This document shows positions 17,454 through 25,693 of a stretch of DNA of 64,000 bases, in pieces. Each line of letters starts with the position of its first letter. The stretch's first letter is position 1. This DNA comes from Marinoscillum sp. 108 (GTDB taxonomy: Bacteria > Bacteroidota > Bacteroidia > Cytophagales > Cyclobacteriaceae): the NCBI RefSeq assembly GCF_902506655.1, contig NZ_LR734817.1, forward strand, positions 275,667 to 339,666, read 5' to 3'. Made by a program: the position numbers and the translations under genes. The notes under the pieces are model-generated. The model worked only from the letters and a program-made list of their open reading frames with translations. It was not told the DNA's origin and searched no databases.

Positions 17454-18189
17454 AGCTGTAATTTCCGTCCATCATCTCTTGAAGACCTTTGGCAGCTTCC
17501 ATGCAGTCAATGACATTTCATTTGATGTCTATCGTGGTGAAATCTTTGGTTTCCTGGGTGCCAATGGCGCAGGGAAAACCACCGCCATGAAAATGCTCAC
17601 CGGGCTCTGGAAACCTACTTCCGGCAAGGCCACGGTGGCTGGTTATGATGTATTCACTCAGGCGGAAAGCGTCAAGCGCAGCATTGGCTATATGAGTCAG
17701 CGATTTTCCCTCTATGCTGACCTCACTGTGAAAGAAAACATCGAGCTGTTTGGAGGAATTTATGGCCTTAGTAGCGGTCACATCAGGGAAAAACGAATCG
17801 AACTCCTTTCCAGATTGGATCTGACAGATTCCGAGCATGAGCTCATCAGCGCGCTGCCATTGGGGTGGAAGCAAAAGCTAGCCTTCTCGGTGGCCATGCT
17901 TCATGACCCGCAAATTGTCTTTCTGGATGAGCCTACCGGGGGAGTAGACCCTATTACCAGGCGGCAGTTTTGGGACCTCATCTATGAAGCTGCCGACTTG
18001 GGCAAAACCATTTTTGTCACCACCCACTACATGGACGAGGCTGAATATTGCGATCGCATTTCCATGATGGTAGATGGGAAAATCACCGCATTGGGCACCC
18101 CGGAAGACCTCAAAAAGCAATTTCTGGCCAAAGACATGGACGAGGTGTTTATCAAAGTAGCACGACATACCCAACCGATAGCCCAATGA
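17443..18189 (+). CDS. ABC exporter ATP-binding protein 2 (YbhF C-terminal-half type)
   Basis: The 248-residue ATPase has Walker A GANGAGKT near residues 38-45, Walker B IVFLDEPTGGVDP near 155 and an intact switch His in FVTTHYMDEA. The signature motif is degenerate (LPLGWKQKL instead of LSGGQ), a pattern known in the second domain of YbhF-like exporters. Together with the previous ATPase, whose signature is canonical but whose switch His is lost, this implies an asymmetric pair with one good ATP site. It overlaps the previous gene by 11 bases and the next by four. Confidence 0.9.
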   Translation: MTREAVISVHHLLKTFGSFHAVNDISFDVYRGEIFGFLGANGAGKTTAMKMLTGLWKPTSGKATVAGYDVFTQAESVKRSIGYMSQRFSLYADLTVKENIELFGGIYGLSSGHIREKRIELLSRLDLTDSEHELISALPLGWKQKLAFSVAMLHDPQIVFLDEPTGGVDPITRRQFWDLIYEAADLGKTIFVTTHYMDEAEYCDRISMMVDGKITALGTPEDLKKQFLAKDMDEVFIKVARHTQPIAQ

Positions 18190-19289
18190 AACGATTCGCA
18201 GCATTTGTCACGAAAGAGTTTTACCACATCCTGCGGGATAAGCGTACACTGGTCATTCTGATCGGGATGCCTACGGTCATGATCATGCTCTTTGGCTTTG
18301 CCATTACCAATGAACTCAAAGAGGCCCGGGTGGCCTTTCTCGACCATTCCAACGACCCACAGACTCTGGCCATTCAGGAAAAAATATTGGCCTCCCCCTA
18401 TTTTTCTCTTTCCGGGCAAATCAGCTCTCCAACCGGAATCGAAGACATCTTCAGGGATGGTCAAACCAAGCTGGTGATGGTTTTTGAAAGTGATTTTGGA
18501 CAAAGGTTAGAAAAAGATGGCCAGGCCAATATCCAGCTGATTGCAGATGCCACCGACCCCAACACGGCGAGTACGGTAGTGAATTATGCGCAGGCCATCA
18601 TACTGGATTATACCCGGAACATAATACCCCAACAGAGTACCCCATTAATCAATGTGCAGTCACAAATGCGCTACAATCCGGAACTCAACGGCGTTTATTA
18701 TTTCGTGCCCGGACTTATCGCCATTCTGCTGATGCTGGTATCAGCCATGATGACGTCTATCTCCATCGCACGGGAAAAGGAAACTGGCACCATGGAGGTA
18801 CTGCTGGCCTCACCCATGAAGCCGGCTCAGATTATCCTGGCCAAGGTGGTGCCATATGTCTTGCTGTCCTTTCTGGATGCCGTGCTCATTCTCACCCTTG
18901 GCAAATTTGTGTTCGGTGTGCCCATCCTGGGGAGCCTCGGCTTGCTCCTGGGGGTGACCTTACTATTCATTCTTCTGGCACTGTCGCTTGGCATCCTTAT
19001 CTCCACCGTTTCACCCAATCAACAAACCGCACTGCTCCTCTCACTAATGGGGCTGATGTTGCCTACCATTTTGCTCTCAGGATTCATTTTCCCGATAGAA
19101 AATATGCCCTTGCTACTGCAGGTCATTTCCAATATCATCCCCGCCAGGTGGTTTATCATCGCTGTGAAATCCATCATGCTCAAGGGCTCCGGATTCTTAC
19201 TCCTTTGGAAGGAGATCCTGATCATGTTTGGATTCATCCTCTTTTTCATTGCCGTAAGTGTTAGAAAATTCAAAATCAGACTGGAATGA
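18186..19289 (+). CDS. ABC-2 type exporter permease 1 (YbhS-like)
   Basis: I start this gene at the ATG at 18186, which overlaps the ATPase stop as ATGA. A longer frame from 18048 would run far into the ATPase gene. The 367-residue product begins MKRFAAFVTKEFYHILRDKRTL, with one N-terminal membrane helix (VILIGMPTVMIMLFGFAITN), a large periplasmic loop and five C-terminal helices. The coupling motif SIAREKETGTMEVLLASPM is present near residue 190. It forms a heterodimer with the next permease in the inner membrane. Confidence 0.9.
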   Translation: MKRFAAFVTKEFYHILRDKRTLVILIGMPTVMIMLFGFAITNELKEARVAFLDHSNDPQTLAIQEKILASPYFSLSGQISSPTGIEDIFRDGQTKLVMVFESDFGQRLEKDGQANIQLIADATDPNTASTVVNYAQAIILDYTRNIIPQQSTPLINVQSQMRYNPELNGVYYFVPGLIAILLMLVSAMMTSISIAREKETGTMEVLLASPMKPAQIILAKVVPYVLLSFLDAVLILTLGKFVFGVPILGSLGLLLGVTLLFILLALSLGILISTVSPNQQTALLLSLMGLMLPTILLSGFIFPIENMPLLLQVISNIIPARWFIIAVKSIMLKGSGFLLLWKEILIMFGFILFFIAVSVRKFKIRLE

Positions 19290-20410
19290 GGGTTATACTA
19301 TTTCTTATCAGAAAGGAATTCCTACAGATATTCCGAAACAAAAGCATCTTGCCGCTGATACTGGTGATGCCTGTGATCCAGCTTTTCATACTGTCCTATG
19401 CCGCAGATTTCGAAATCAGGAATGTGCGCGTTTTCTGGATGGATGATGACCAGAGTACCTCCAGCAGGATGCTGCTTCAGAAAATTCAGGCATCCGACTA
19501 TTTTCAGCTGGTCGATCAATCCTTTTCTCCGAAAGCTGCGGATCTGGCCCTGGTGCAGCGCAAAACGGATTTGGTGATCCACATCCCTCAGGAGTTTGAA
19601 CACAACCTTTTCAGAGAAGGACATGCTGATATCCAACTGACTGCTGATGCCATAGATGGTACCAAAGCCGGACTGGGGACTTACTATGCCAATCTGCTGA
19701 TTCAGGATTTCAGTCGTGATTGGCTGGCCAAGTATGGGAGCAACATTCACATACAAGCCGCATCCATGCCTTCCATCGTGCCCACCTATTCCTTTTGGTA
19801 CAACCAGCACCTCAACTATAAGACTTTCATGGTTCCCGGTATTCTGGTGATGCTTGTCACCATGATCGGGGCGTTCATATCCGCCATGAACATCGTACGC
19901 GAGAAGGAGCTGGGAACCATCGAGCAACTGAACGTCACTCCCATCAGAAAGTATCAGTTCATTGCTGGAAAACTGATCCCACTTTGGATCCTTGGACTAT
20001 TCATCTTCACTATTGGTCTGGTGGTGGCCAAGCTGGCCTTTCATGTCCCCATCATAGGAAGTCTTTTTCTTATCTATGGATTCACGGCGATCTACCTGGT
20101 CATGATCCTGGGCCTTGGGATGCTCATTTCCACCTTCACCAATACCCAACAGCAAGCCATGTTCATATCCTGGTTTTTTCTGGTGATTTTTATCCTGATG
20201 AGTGGGCTCTTCACGCCGATCGAAAACATGCCTTCATGGGCTCAAAACCTGACACTGATCAATCCCATCCGATATTTCATAGAGGTCATTCGCCTGGTCA
20301 TGCTGAAGGGGGCAGTTTTTCAGGATGTTGGCCTCCAATTCGTGGTTATCGGATTGTATGCCATAATCATCAATGGACTGGCTATTTGGAATTACCGAAA
20401 GACCGTGTAA
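19286..20410 (+). CDS. ABC-2 type exporter permease 2 (YbhR-like)
   Basis: A 374-residue permease with the same plan as its neighbour: one N-terminal helix (ILPLILVMPVIQLFILSYA), a periplasmic domain, the coupling motif NIVREKELGTIEQLNVTPI near residue 205, and five C-terminal helices ending at WNYRKTV. It overlaps permease 1 by four bases (ATGA) and closes the efflux operon. The system probably exports hydrophobic drugs or metabolites through TolC, judging from the YbhGFSR family. Confidence 0.9.
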   Translation: MRVILFLIRKEFLQIFRNKSILPLILVMPVIQLFILSYAADFEIRNVRVFWMDDDQSTSSRMLLQKIQASDYFQLVDQSFSPKAADLALVQRKTDLVIHIPQEFEHNLFREGHADIQLTADAIDGTKAGLGTYYANLLIQDFSRDWLAKYGSNIHIQAASMPSIVPTYSFWYNQHLNYKTFMVPGILVMLVTMIGAFISAMNIVREKELGTIEQLNVTPIRKYQFIAGKLIPLWILGLFIFTIGLVVAKLAFHVPIIGSLFLIYGFTAIYLVMILGLGMLISTFTNTQQQAMFISWFFLVIFILMSGLFTPIENMPSWAQNLTLINPIRYFIEVIRLVMLKGAVFQDVGLQFVVIGLYAIIINGLAIWNYRKTV

Positions 20411-20439
20411 TCTCCTACTTTTGAGGAAGATCAAGAGAT

Positions 20440-20910
20440 ATGACCTTCCTCGAAACCACAGCCCTCAACACAGCCCAAAAGGAAGCTGTAATGGCACTTT
20501 GGAACAAAGAATATCCAACCACACTTGCTGTGACCACTGTAGCGGATTTTGATGCCTACCTCCAAAACCTGATTAATCACAATCATCTGCTGGTGATAGA
20601 TGACCAGAACCGAACCGTGGGCTGGTTCTTTACTTTCGAGCGGGATGCTGAAAAATGGTTTGCAATGATTCTGAGTGCTGATGTACAAGGGCAGAGACTA
20701 GGTTCACAGCTGCTTTCGCGAGCTCAACAAAAGCACGACACCCTGAATGGCTGGGTAATTGATCATGAAGACTACAAAAAATCCAATGGCCAGCCTTACC
20801 TTTCTCCGGTTACCTTTTACTTAAAAAATGGATTTGAAATACTGAACCTCACCCGACTGGAGACTCCAAAACTCTCTGCCGTAAAGATGCGATGGAGAAA
20901 TCAGCTTTAG
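20440..20910 (+). CDS. GNAT-family N-acetyltransferase
   Basis: A 156-residue protein with the GNAT fold pattern. The acetyl-CoA binding motif is ADVQGQRLGSQLLSRA (Q/RxxGxG/A-like) near residues 83-98, followed by a C-terminal FYLKNGFEIL strand. It lacks a clear substrate signature. It starts 30 bases after the permease gene and could be read through from the efflux operon, but the link is only positional. Its stop is three bases from the stop of the convergent lipoprotein gene. Confidence 0.8.
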   Translation: MTFLETTALNTAQKEAVMALWNKEYPTTLAVTTVADFDAYLQNLINHNHLLVIDDQNRTVGWFFTFERDAEKWFAMILSADVQGQRLGSQLLSRAQQKHDTLNGWVIDHEDYKKSNGQPYLSPVTFYLKNGFEILNLTRLETPKLSAVKMRWRNQL

Positions 20911-20913
20911 AGC

Positions 20914-21594
20914 CTAGTCCACCACATTCACCGCATAGGTTTCAGAAGTGATCTGTGAATGAGCGACTCCTCCTTCTTCTGTGGCTTCTGCCAATGAACC
21001 TGAAAAAGACCTGGATATGCTCATTCCGCATTGTCCCAACAAGGTCGCCTGAATATCCGCAGAATCGATTTCAATGAAAGTGGCGTTGACCAGGCCTATG
21101 GAAGCATAAAAATCACCCCCATCACCTGATAGGTGAAAAGTGACGGTTTCACCTGACTTCAGAGGTGCTCCCTCCCAGGTAATCCTGGCTCCTTCTGCAA
21201 TGGATAGTTCGGTCAAAGAGGACGGCAAATCAATATCGGCAGGCAGCGACAAGGTATTTCTATACACCACACCATCATTATTGGTATAAACAAAAGTACC
21301 GCTGGGCACCTTTGTGCCGTAGCTCTTCTGATAATCTACTATCCCCAGTATCTCGGTTTCCTTCAGACGATCATCATCAAAAGTGATACTACTCGGGGAG
21401 TTGATCTTCAAAAAAGTAGAGCCAAACAAAAAACTCGCAGAGGCCGTGGTTTTACGGTCTCCGGCATTATAAGCAAGTGTATAATTGGTTTCAATTCGCT
21501 GCTGATTGACATCTGCAGCATCTTCAGACTCACAGGAAGTCCAGACAATCAGGGACATCAGGAGTACAAGGAATAATGGGCGGGTGGAGGTCAT
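20914..21594 (-). CDS. Lipoprotein of unknown function
   Basis: A 226-residue protein with a lipoprotein signal (LLMSLIVWTSCESED, lipid Cys near residue 21). The rest is predicted to be beta-rich, with strands such as TFVYTNNDGVVYRN and a Ser/Gly-rich end (GQCGMSISRSFSGS). I do not recognise the family. It is downstream of the GH3 gene on the same strand, but the hairpin at 21659-21687 separates them, so it is probably transcribed alone. Confidence 0.7.
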   Translation of the reverse strand: MTSTRPLFLVLLMSLIVWTSCESEDAADVNQQRIETNYTLAYNAGDRKTTASASFLFGSTFLKINSPSSITFDDDRLKETEILGIVDYQKSYGTKVPSGTFVYTNNDGVVYRNTLSLPADIDLPSSLTELSIAEGARITWEGAPLKSGETVTFHLSGDGGDFYASIGLVNATFIEIDSADIQATLLGQCGMSISRSFSGSLAEATEEGGVAHSQITSETYAVNVVD

Positions 21595-21653
21595 GGCTGT
21601 GTATCTTAATTGGATTTCAAAAAAGACACTTCAATCTAATAATTCGTTGGGAC

Positions 21654-21687
21654 AAAAAGAAGGCCCGGCTCTCCGAGCCGGGCCTTC
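21654..21687 (-). terminator. Rho-independent terminator of the GH3 gene
   Basis: A perfect 12-base stem GAAGGCCCGGCT / AGCCGGGCCTTC with a five-base loop. On the minus strand it is followed by TCTTTTTG. It starts 22 bases after the GH3 stop codon. Confidence 0.9.
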
Positions 21688-21709
21688 AATCTACTAATTT
21701 GAACAACAA

Positions 21710-24085
21710 CTATTTCCTGGTGATTTCCTGAATGGCCCTATTCGGAACCAACACCTTATTTACTTTTTCCACGATGATTTCTTCAACCACCTGAAATTTG
21801 GCTTCTGCTCTTATATCTTCACTGGAAGCCCCTATTTTCACACTATACTCACCGGGTTCTACCACCCATGCTGAGCGGTCACTGTCAAATGAAGCGAGAT
21901 CCCGGGCGTCAAGACTGAAGTTGAGTGCTTCACGTTCACCGGGCTTTAGAACCCTGGTTTTTGAAAAAGCTTTCAACTCAAGCGCAGGCTTATCCATAGA
22001 AGTCCCCGGAGCAGTGATATACAATTGCACAGATTCCTTTCCTTGAGTATCGCCGGTATTGATCACCTCCACCGACACAAACATCCTTTCTTGAAAAAAC
22101 TCTGAACCCAATGCAAGCCCATCATAAGAAAATGAGGTGTACGAAAGTCCATATCCAAATGGATATGCTGTTTTCACCCCGAAGGTGGTGAAATATCGAT
22201 ATCCGACATAAATCCCCTCTTCGTATACCACCTCGGAAGCCTTGCCCAGCGACATAGGCCCCATCATCACTTCTTCTGCGCCAGGCAGCGCTTTACCCGG
22301 AAAGTTTTTGGTACTTAAAATATCTTCATAGGCCATCGGAAAGGTAGTAGGCAATTTTCCACTCGGGTTAACTGCACCGATCAGCACATCCGCCAGCGCA
22401 TTGCCAGCCTCCTGCCCACCTTGCCATGCCAGCACAATCGCATCTACCTGATCCCTCCAGCTGGCTGTTTCGATCACATTGCCAATATTGAGCACCAATA
22501 CCACCTTTTTATCTATCGCATGATAAGCGGCCGATACATTGCGAATAAGTTCCTTTTCAGCATCAGTGAGGTAATAATCGCCATCCAATGTCCGGTCCTG
22601 AAACTCACCAGAGTTTCTACCTATCGTGATCAGTGCCAGATCACTTTCACTGGCATGGGCCGCTATTTCTGCCTTTTGCAAGGGTCGCTCCGCTATGGGT
22701 GGAAGTAACTCAAAGAAAAATTTCTTTTCCGGCTGCTTGGCCTTCTCCTGTGCGATATACTTTTGATAATCCTCCCTAAGTGCCCCACTCACCAGGTACT
22801 TAGCCCTGCCCAGCCCCTCAACCAGGGAAACAGTGTAGGCCTCATTCACGTCACCACTACCCGACCCTCCTGCAATAAAATCATAAGAACCATTTCCAAA
22901 GGCGGCAATTTTTATACTGGAGTCCTTCAGAGGTAATGCGCCATCATTCTTAAGCAAAACCACCCCTTCTGCAGCTGCTTCTCGTGCCAATTCAGCATTG
23001 GCCTTGAGGTTTGGCTGATCACTATAAGCATATCTTGAAAACGATGGAGACTGTAATACGATCTTTAAAATATGACGAACATTTTCATCCAGCACGGCCT
23101 CATTCAACACCCCATCCGATACAGCTGCGAGAATGGCCTGGCGCTGATCTGGTCTTCCGGGCATCAGCAGATCGTTCCCCGCCTTCATCTGTGCCACCGC
23201 ATCTTTACCCGCAAACCAATCAGTCATCACCAGGCCCTCAAAGCCCCACTCTTCTCTCAATACAGTATTTAGAAGCTCACCATTCTGTGAAGCGTACGTT
23301 CCATTGAGTTGATTATAAGCACTCATGATGGTCCAGGGCTGGGCTTCCTTTACTGCGATTTCGAATCCTCTCAAATAGATTTCCCTGATCGCCCGCTCGC
23401 TCACTATAGTGTTGATCTGCATTCTGTTAGTCTCCTGATTATTGGCTACAAAATGCTTCACAGAGGTACCAACACCATTTGACTCTACTCCATTCACAAT
23501 GGCGGCCGCCATCTTCCCACTCAATACCGGATCTTCTGAGAAATATTCGAAATTTCTACCCGCCAGAGGACTTCTGTGGATATTCATAGCCGGAGCCAGC
23601 AAAACATCTACCCCATATTCTTTCACTTCATTGCCCATAGCCTGTCCCACCCGGTTCACGAGATCAGGATTCCAGGTGGAAGCAAGTACCGTCGCGATCG
23701 GGAATGCAGTACAGTAGTAAGTATTGTTATCCAAACTGTCACGAACAGGGTCTATTCTCAATCCCGCAGGCCCATCTGCCAGCACGATAGACGAAATACC
23801 CAAAGATGGAAGTTCCAAGGTACTGCCCGCTGCACCCTGCACTTTATCCTTACGCTCTGCCATGGACATACCGGGAATGTTCATACCCATGCCCACGACC
23901 AACCCCACTTTTTCTTCGAGAGAAAGCCGTGGCATGATATCAGCCACACGCTCATCGAGGGAAGCTTTGGGATTCTCATAGAGATCCATTTTCCCATTTT
24001 TATTTAAATCAGAATAGGTTGACTCCTGATTTTCAGTGCCGCATCCCAACAGGATGAGCAGACTGAGGGTATAAAATTTATTCAT
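21710..24085 (-). CDS. Glycoside hydrolase family 3 beta-glucosidase, lipoprotein
   Basis: The 791-residue enzyme has a lipoprotein signal ([11 protein letters not shown]). Its GH3 catalytic domain contains LADGPAGLR near 103, [19 protein letters not shown] near 165, KHFVANNQE near 210 and the nucleophile D289 in [10 protein letters not shown]-terminal (alpha/beta)6 domain and a fibronectin-III-like domain (about 660-760) follow. A short acidic EF-like stretch ([14 protein letters not shown]) follows the lipid Cys. It probably removes terminal glucose from plant or algal oligosaccharides at the cell surface or in the periplasm. It is divergent from a Nudix-type regulator gene and ends at a strong terminator. 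Confidence 0.93.
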   Translation of the reverse strand: MNKFYTLSLLILLGCGTENQESTYSDLNKNGKMDLYENPKASLDERVADIMPRLSLEEKVGLVVGMGMNIPGMSMAERKDKVQGAAGSTLELPSLGISSIVLADGPAGLRIDPVRDSLDNNTYYCTAFPIATVLASTWNPDLVNRVGQAMGNEVKEYGVDVLLAPAMNIHRSPLAGRNFEYFSEDPVLSGKMAAAIVNGVESNGVGTSVKHFVANNQETNRMQINTIVSERAIREIYLRGFEIAVKEAQPWTIMSAYNQLNGTYASQNGELLNTVLREEWGFEGLVMTDWFAGKDAVAQMKAGNDLLMPGRPDQRQAILAAVSDGVLNEAVLDENVRHILKIVLQSPSFSRYAYSDQPNLKANAELAREAAAEGVVLLKNDGALPLKDSSIKIAAFGNGSYDFIAGGSGSGDVNEAYTVSLVEGLGRAKYLVSGALREDYQKYIAQEKAKQPEKKFFFELLPPIAERPLQKAEIAAHASESDLALITIGRNSGEFQDRTLDGDYYLTDAEKELIRNVSAAYHAIDKKVVLVLNIGNVIETASWRDQVDAIVLAWQGGQEAGNALADVLIGAVNPSGKLPTTFPMAYEDILSTKNFPGKALPGAEEVMMGPMSLGKASEVVYEEGIYVGYRYFTTFGVKTAYPFGYGLSYTSFSYDGLALGSEFFQERMFVSVEVINTGDTQGKESVQLYITAPGTSMDKPALELKAFSKTRVLKPGEREALNFSLDARDLASFDSDRSAWVVEPGEYSVKIGASSEDIRAEAKFQVVEEIIVEKVNKVLVPNRAIQEITRK

Positions 24086-24108
24086 AGCTATGTTTCCTTA
24101 TTGCGTCG

Positions 24109-24125
24109 TTATGACACAAACATAA
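24109..24125. promoter_or_regulatory. GH3 promoter -7 box inside a small inverted repeat
   Basis: On the minus strand 24124-24117 reads TATGTTTG, a TAnnTTTG match about 32 bases before the GH3 start. It sits inside TTATG-N7-CATAA. As this lies between the GH3 gene and a divergent Nudix-type regulator gene, it is a candidate operator. The arms are only five bases long. Confidence 0.35.
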
Positions 24126-24176
24126 TACTTAATCATTATTTTTCATCAACTTTGCCTGCGAAAAGGATAAGTGCGT

Positions 24177-24917
24177 ATGCAGACAGAAAATTTCCACCCT
24201 GGTTTATCTATTGACTGTGTGATTTTTGGATTTCACGAAAACGAGCTGAAGGTTTTACTTCTGAAGCTCAAAAAGGACGACCGGTGGGCATTGCCAGGAG
24301 GATTTGTGGAGAAGGATAAAGACGTAGACTCTGAAGCCGTACGTGTATTAAAAAAGCGAACTGGTCTGGATCATATTTTCCTCAAGCAATTTCACCTCTT
24401 TGGAGATGTCGATAGGATCGAACCGAGCCACTCCGACACCATGGTCAAAAAAGGGGTGATCCCACCGGAACTGAAAGGATGGTTTGATCAACGATTTGTT
24501 ACCGTGGGGTATTATGCACTGGTAGAATACTCTCGGGTGAAGGCCCCCACTCCTGACCTCACCAGCGAGCGCTGCGATTGGCGGCCACTCAGTGACCTTC
24601 CGCCAATGATGCTCGATCATGCTCAAATCCTGAAAAAAGCTCACCAAACTCTGAAAAAGGAACTTAATGATCAACCAATAGGGCTCAATCTTCTACCCGA
24701 GCACTTTACCATGCCAGAGCTACAAGCCCTGTATGAAACCGTACTGGAGAAGTCCCTGGACAGGAGAAACTTCAGAAGGAAAATGCTGAGTTACGATATT
24801 CTGATTCAAACTGACCTTCAGCGTAAGGGAGGGGCTCATAAGGCACCGCTGCTTTATAAGTTTGACAAGGAAAAGTACAACAACGCTATACTGAGCGGAT
24901 TACAATCCGGGTGGTAA
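24177..24917 (+). CDS. Nudix-domain transcriptional regulator (NrtR/AraR-like)
   Basis: About 247 residues: an N-terminal Nudix-like domain (LSIDCVIFGFHENELKVLLLKLKKDDRWALPGGFVEKDKDV) and a C-terminal winged helix (FTMPELQALYETVLEKSLDRRNFRRKML). The Nudix box is degenerate: the segment after GGFVEKD lacks the REUxEE core (VRVLKKRTGL instead), so it is probably a ligand sensor and not a hydrolase. In Bacteroidota such regulators control sugar catabolism, which suits the divergent GH3 gene. Both GTG at 24171 and ATG at 24177 are possible; an AAAAGGA stretch favours the first by spacing, while I give the ATG. Confidence 0.82.
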   Translation: MQTENFHPGLSIDCVIFGFHENELKVLLLKLKKDDRWALPGGFVEKDKDVDSEAVRVLKKRTGLDHIFLKQFHLFGDVDRIEPSHSDTMVKKGVIPPELKGWFDQRFVTVGYYALVEYSRVKAPTPDLTSERCDWRPLSDLPPMMLDHAQILKKAHQTLKKELNDQPIGLNLLPEHFTMPELQALYETVLEKSLDRRNFRRKMLSYDILIQTDLQRKGGAHKAPLLYKFDKEKYNNAILSGLQSGW

Positions 24918-24961
24918 CGCTAACCTCTTGATTTACAGGGATAAATTTTGTTACTTACGAA

Positions 24962-25627
24962 ATGCCGCCTGCATCTCACGTTTACATTCATGAGGATATA
25001 TCCTCTATTCAGGAGCTCTATTCAGACCTCACAGAGGACTTATCAGCCACTCCTTTGGTGATTGATTTTTTGACCGCTTCGGCCGAAAAACTGTTACATG
25101 CACACCGAACCAACCTCCATGCTGCCTTCGTGGAAATCCGCAATGGCCTCCCTCAGTTCGCAGGTAAAAGCATTAGTGAAATATTCAACTATGCCTTTAC
25201 CATGCTGGACGCACGTACCACGGTGGCCAGACTCCATGGGTTTGAGGATTGGGAAGAGGTAGAGCGGCATTCTGAAAATTCTTTCAACCTGGAATTTGAA
25301 AAAGCGATAGATCTGCTACTGGGTGGAGAGGTGGAGCACCTGAGTCAATTACTCAGCACTCATCCGGCATTGATCAAAGCCAGGTCTCCATTTGGACACC
25401 AGGCCACGCTGCTCATCTACTGCGGTAGCAATGGTGTGGAAATGAGAAGGCAGGTGGTCCCCGACAACCTGCCTGAAATGGTGAATCTCCTACTAGCCGA
25501 AGGGGCAGAAAAACACGCCAAGGCCCGGGTATATGGTGGGCAATTCACCACCTATCAGCTTGCCGAAAGTAGCGCCCATCCACATGATGCCGGTATCATG
25601 GATAAGCTACTTCGGGTCTTAAAGTGA
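24962..25627 (+). CDS. Ankyrin-repeat-like protein
   Basis: A 221-residue soluble protein. The segment DARTTVARLHGFEDWEEVERH near residue 90 matches the lead-in found in bacterial ankyrin proteins of the type ARxHGFxxWxxL. Two or three ankyrin-like units follow: FEKAIDLLLGGEVEHLSQLLSTHPALI and DNLPEMVNLLLAEGAEKHAKA. There is no signal peptide or membrane helix. It would mediate protein contacts in the cytoplasm; the partner is unknown. It lies 44 bases after the Nudix regulator, possibly in the same transcript. Confidence 0.65.
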   Translation: MPPASHVYIHEDISSIQELYSDLTEDLSATPLVIDFLTASAEKLLHAHRTNLHAAFVEIRNGLPQFAGKSISEIFNYAFTMLDARTTVARLHGFEDWEEVERHSENSFNLEFEKAIDLLLGGEVEHLSQLLSTHPALIKARSPFGHQATLLIYCGSNGVEMRRQVVPDNLPEMVNLLLAEGAEKHAKARVYGGQFTTYQLAESSAHPHDAGIMDKLLRVLK

Positions 25628-25693
25628 CATGGTTTGAGTTAGACTTTGGTTTATGGGATTAATTAAGTAATTTCTTGAATCATTCTTAGAACC

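Noticed and set aside
18048-18185. A longer start for permease 1 that runs into the ATPase gene
   Set aside because: The ATPase frame here is intact and motif-bearing to its stop at 18189. The ATG at 18186 gives the standard permease N-terminus and an ATGA overlap like those of the neighbouring genes.
19322-19927. Long minus-strand open frames opposite the efflux and other genes
   Set aside because: They mirror strongly supported genes on the other strand and carry no domains of their own.
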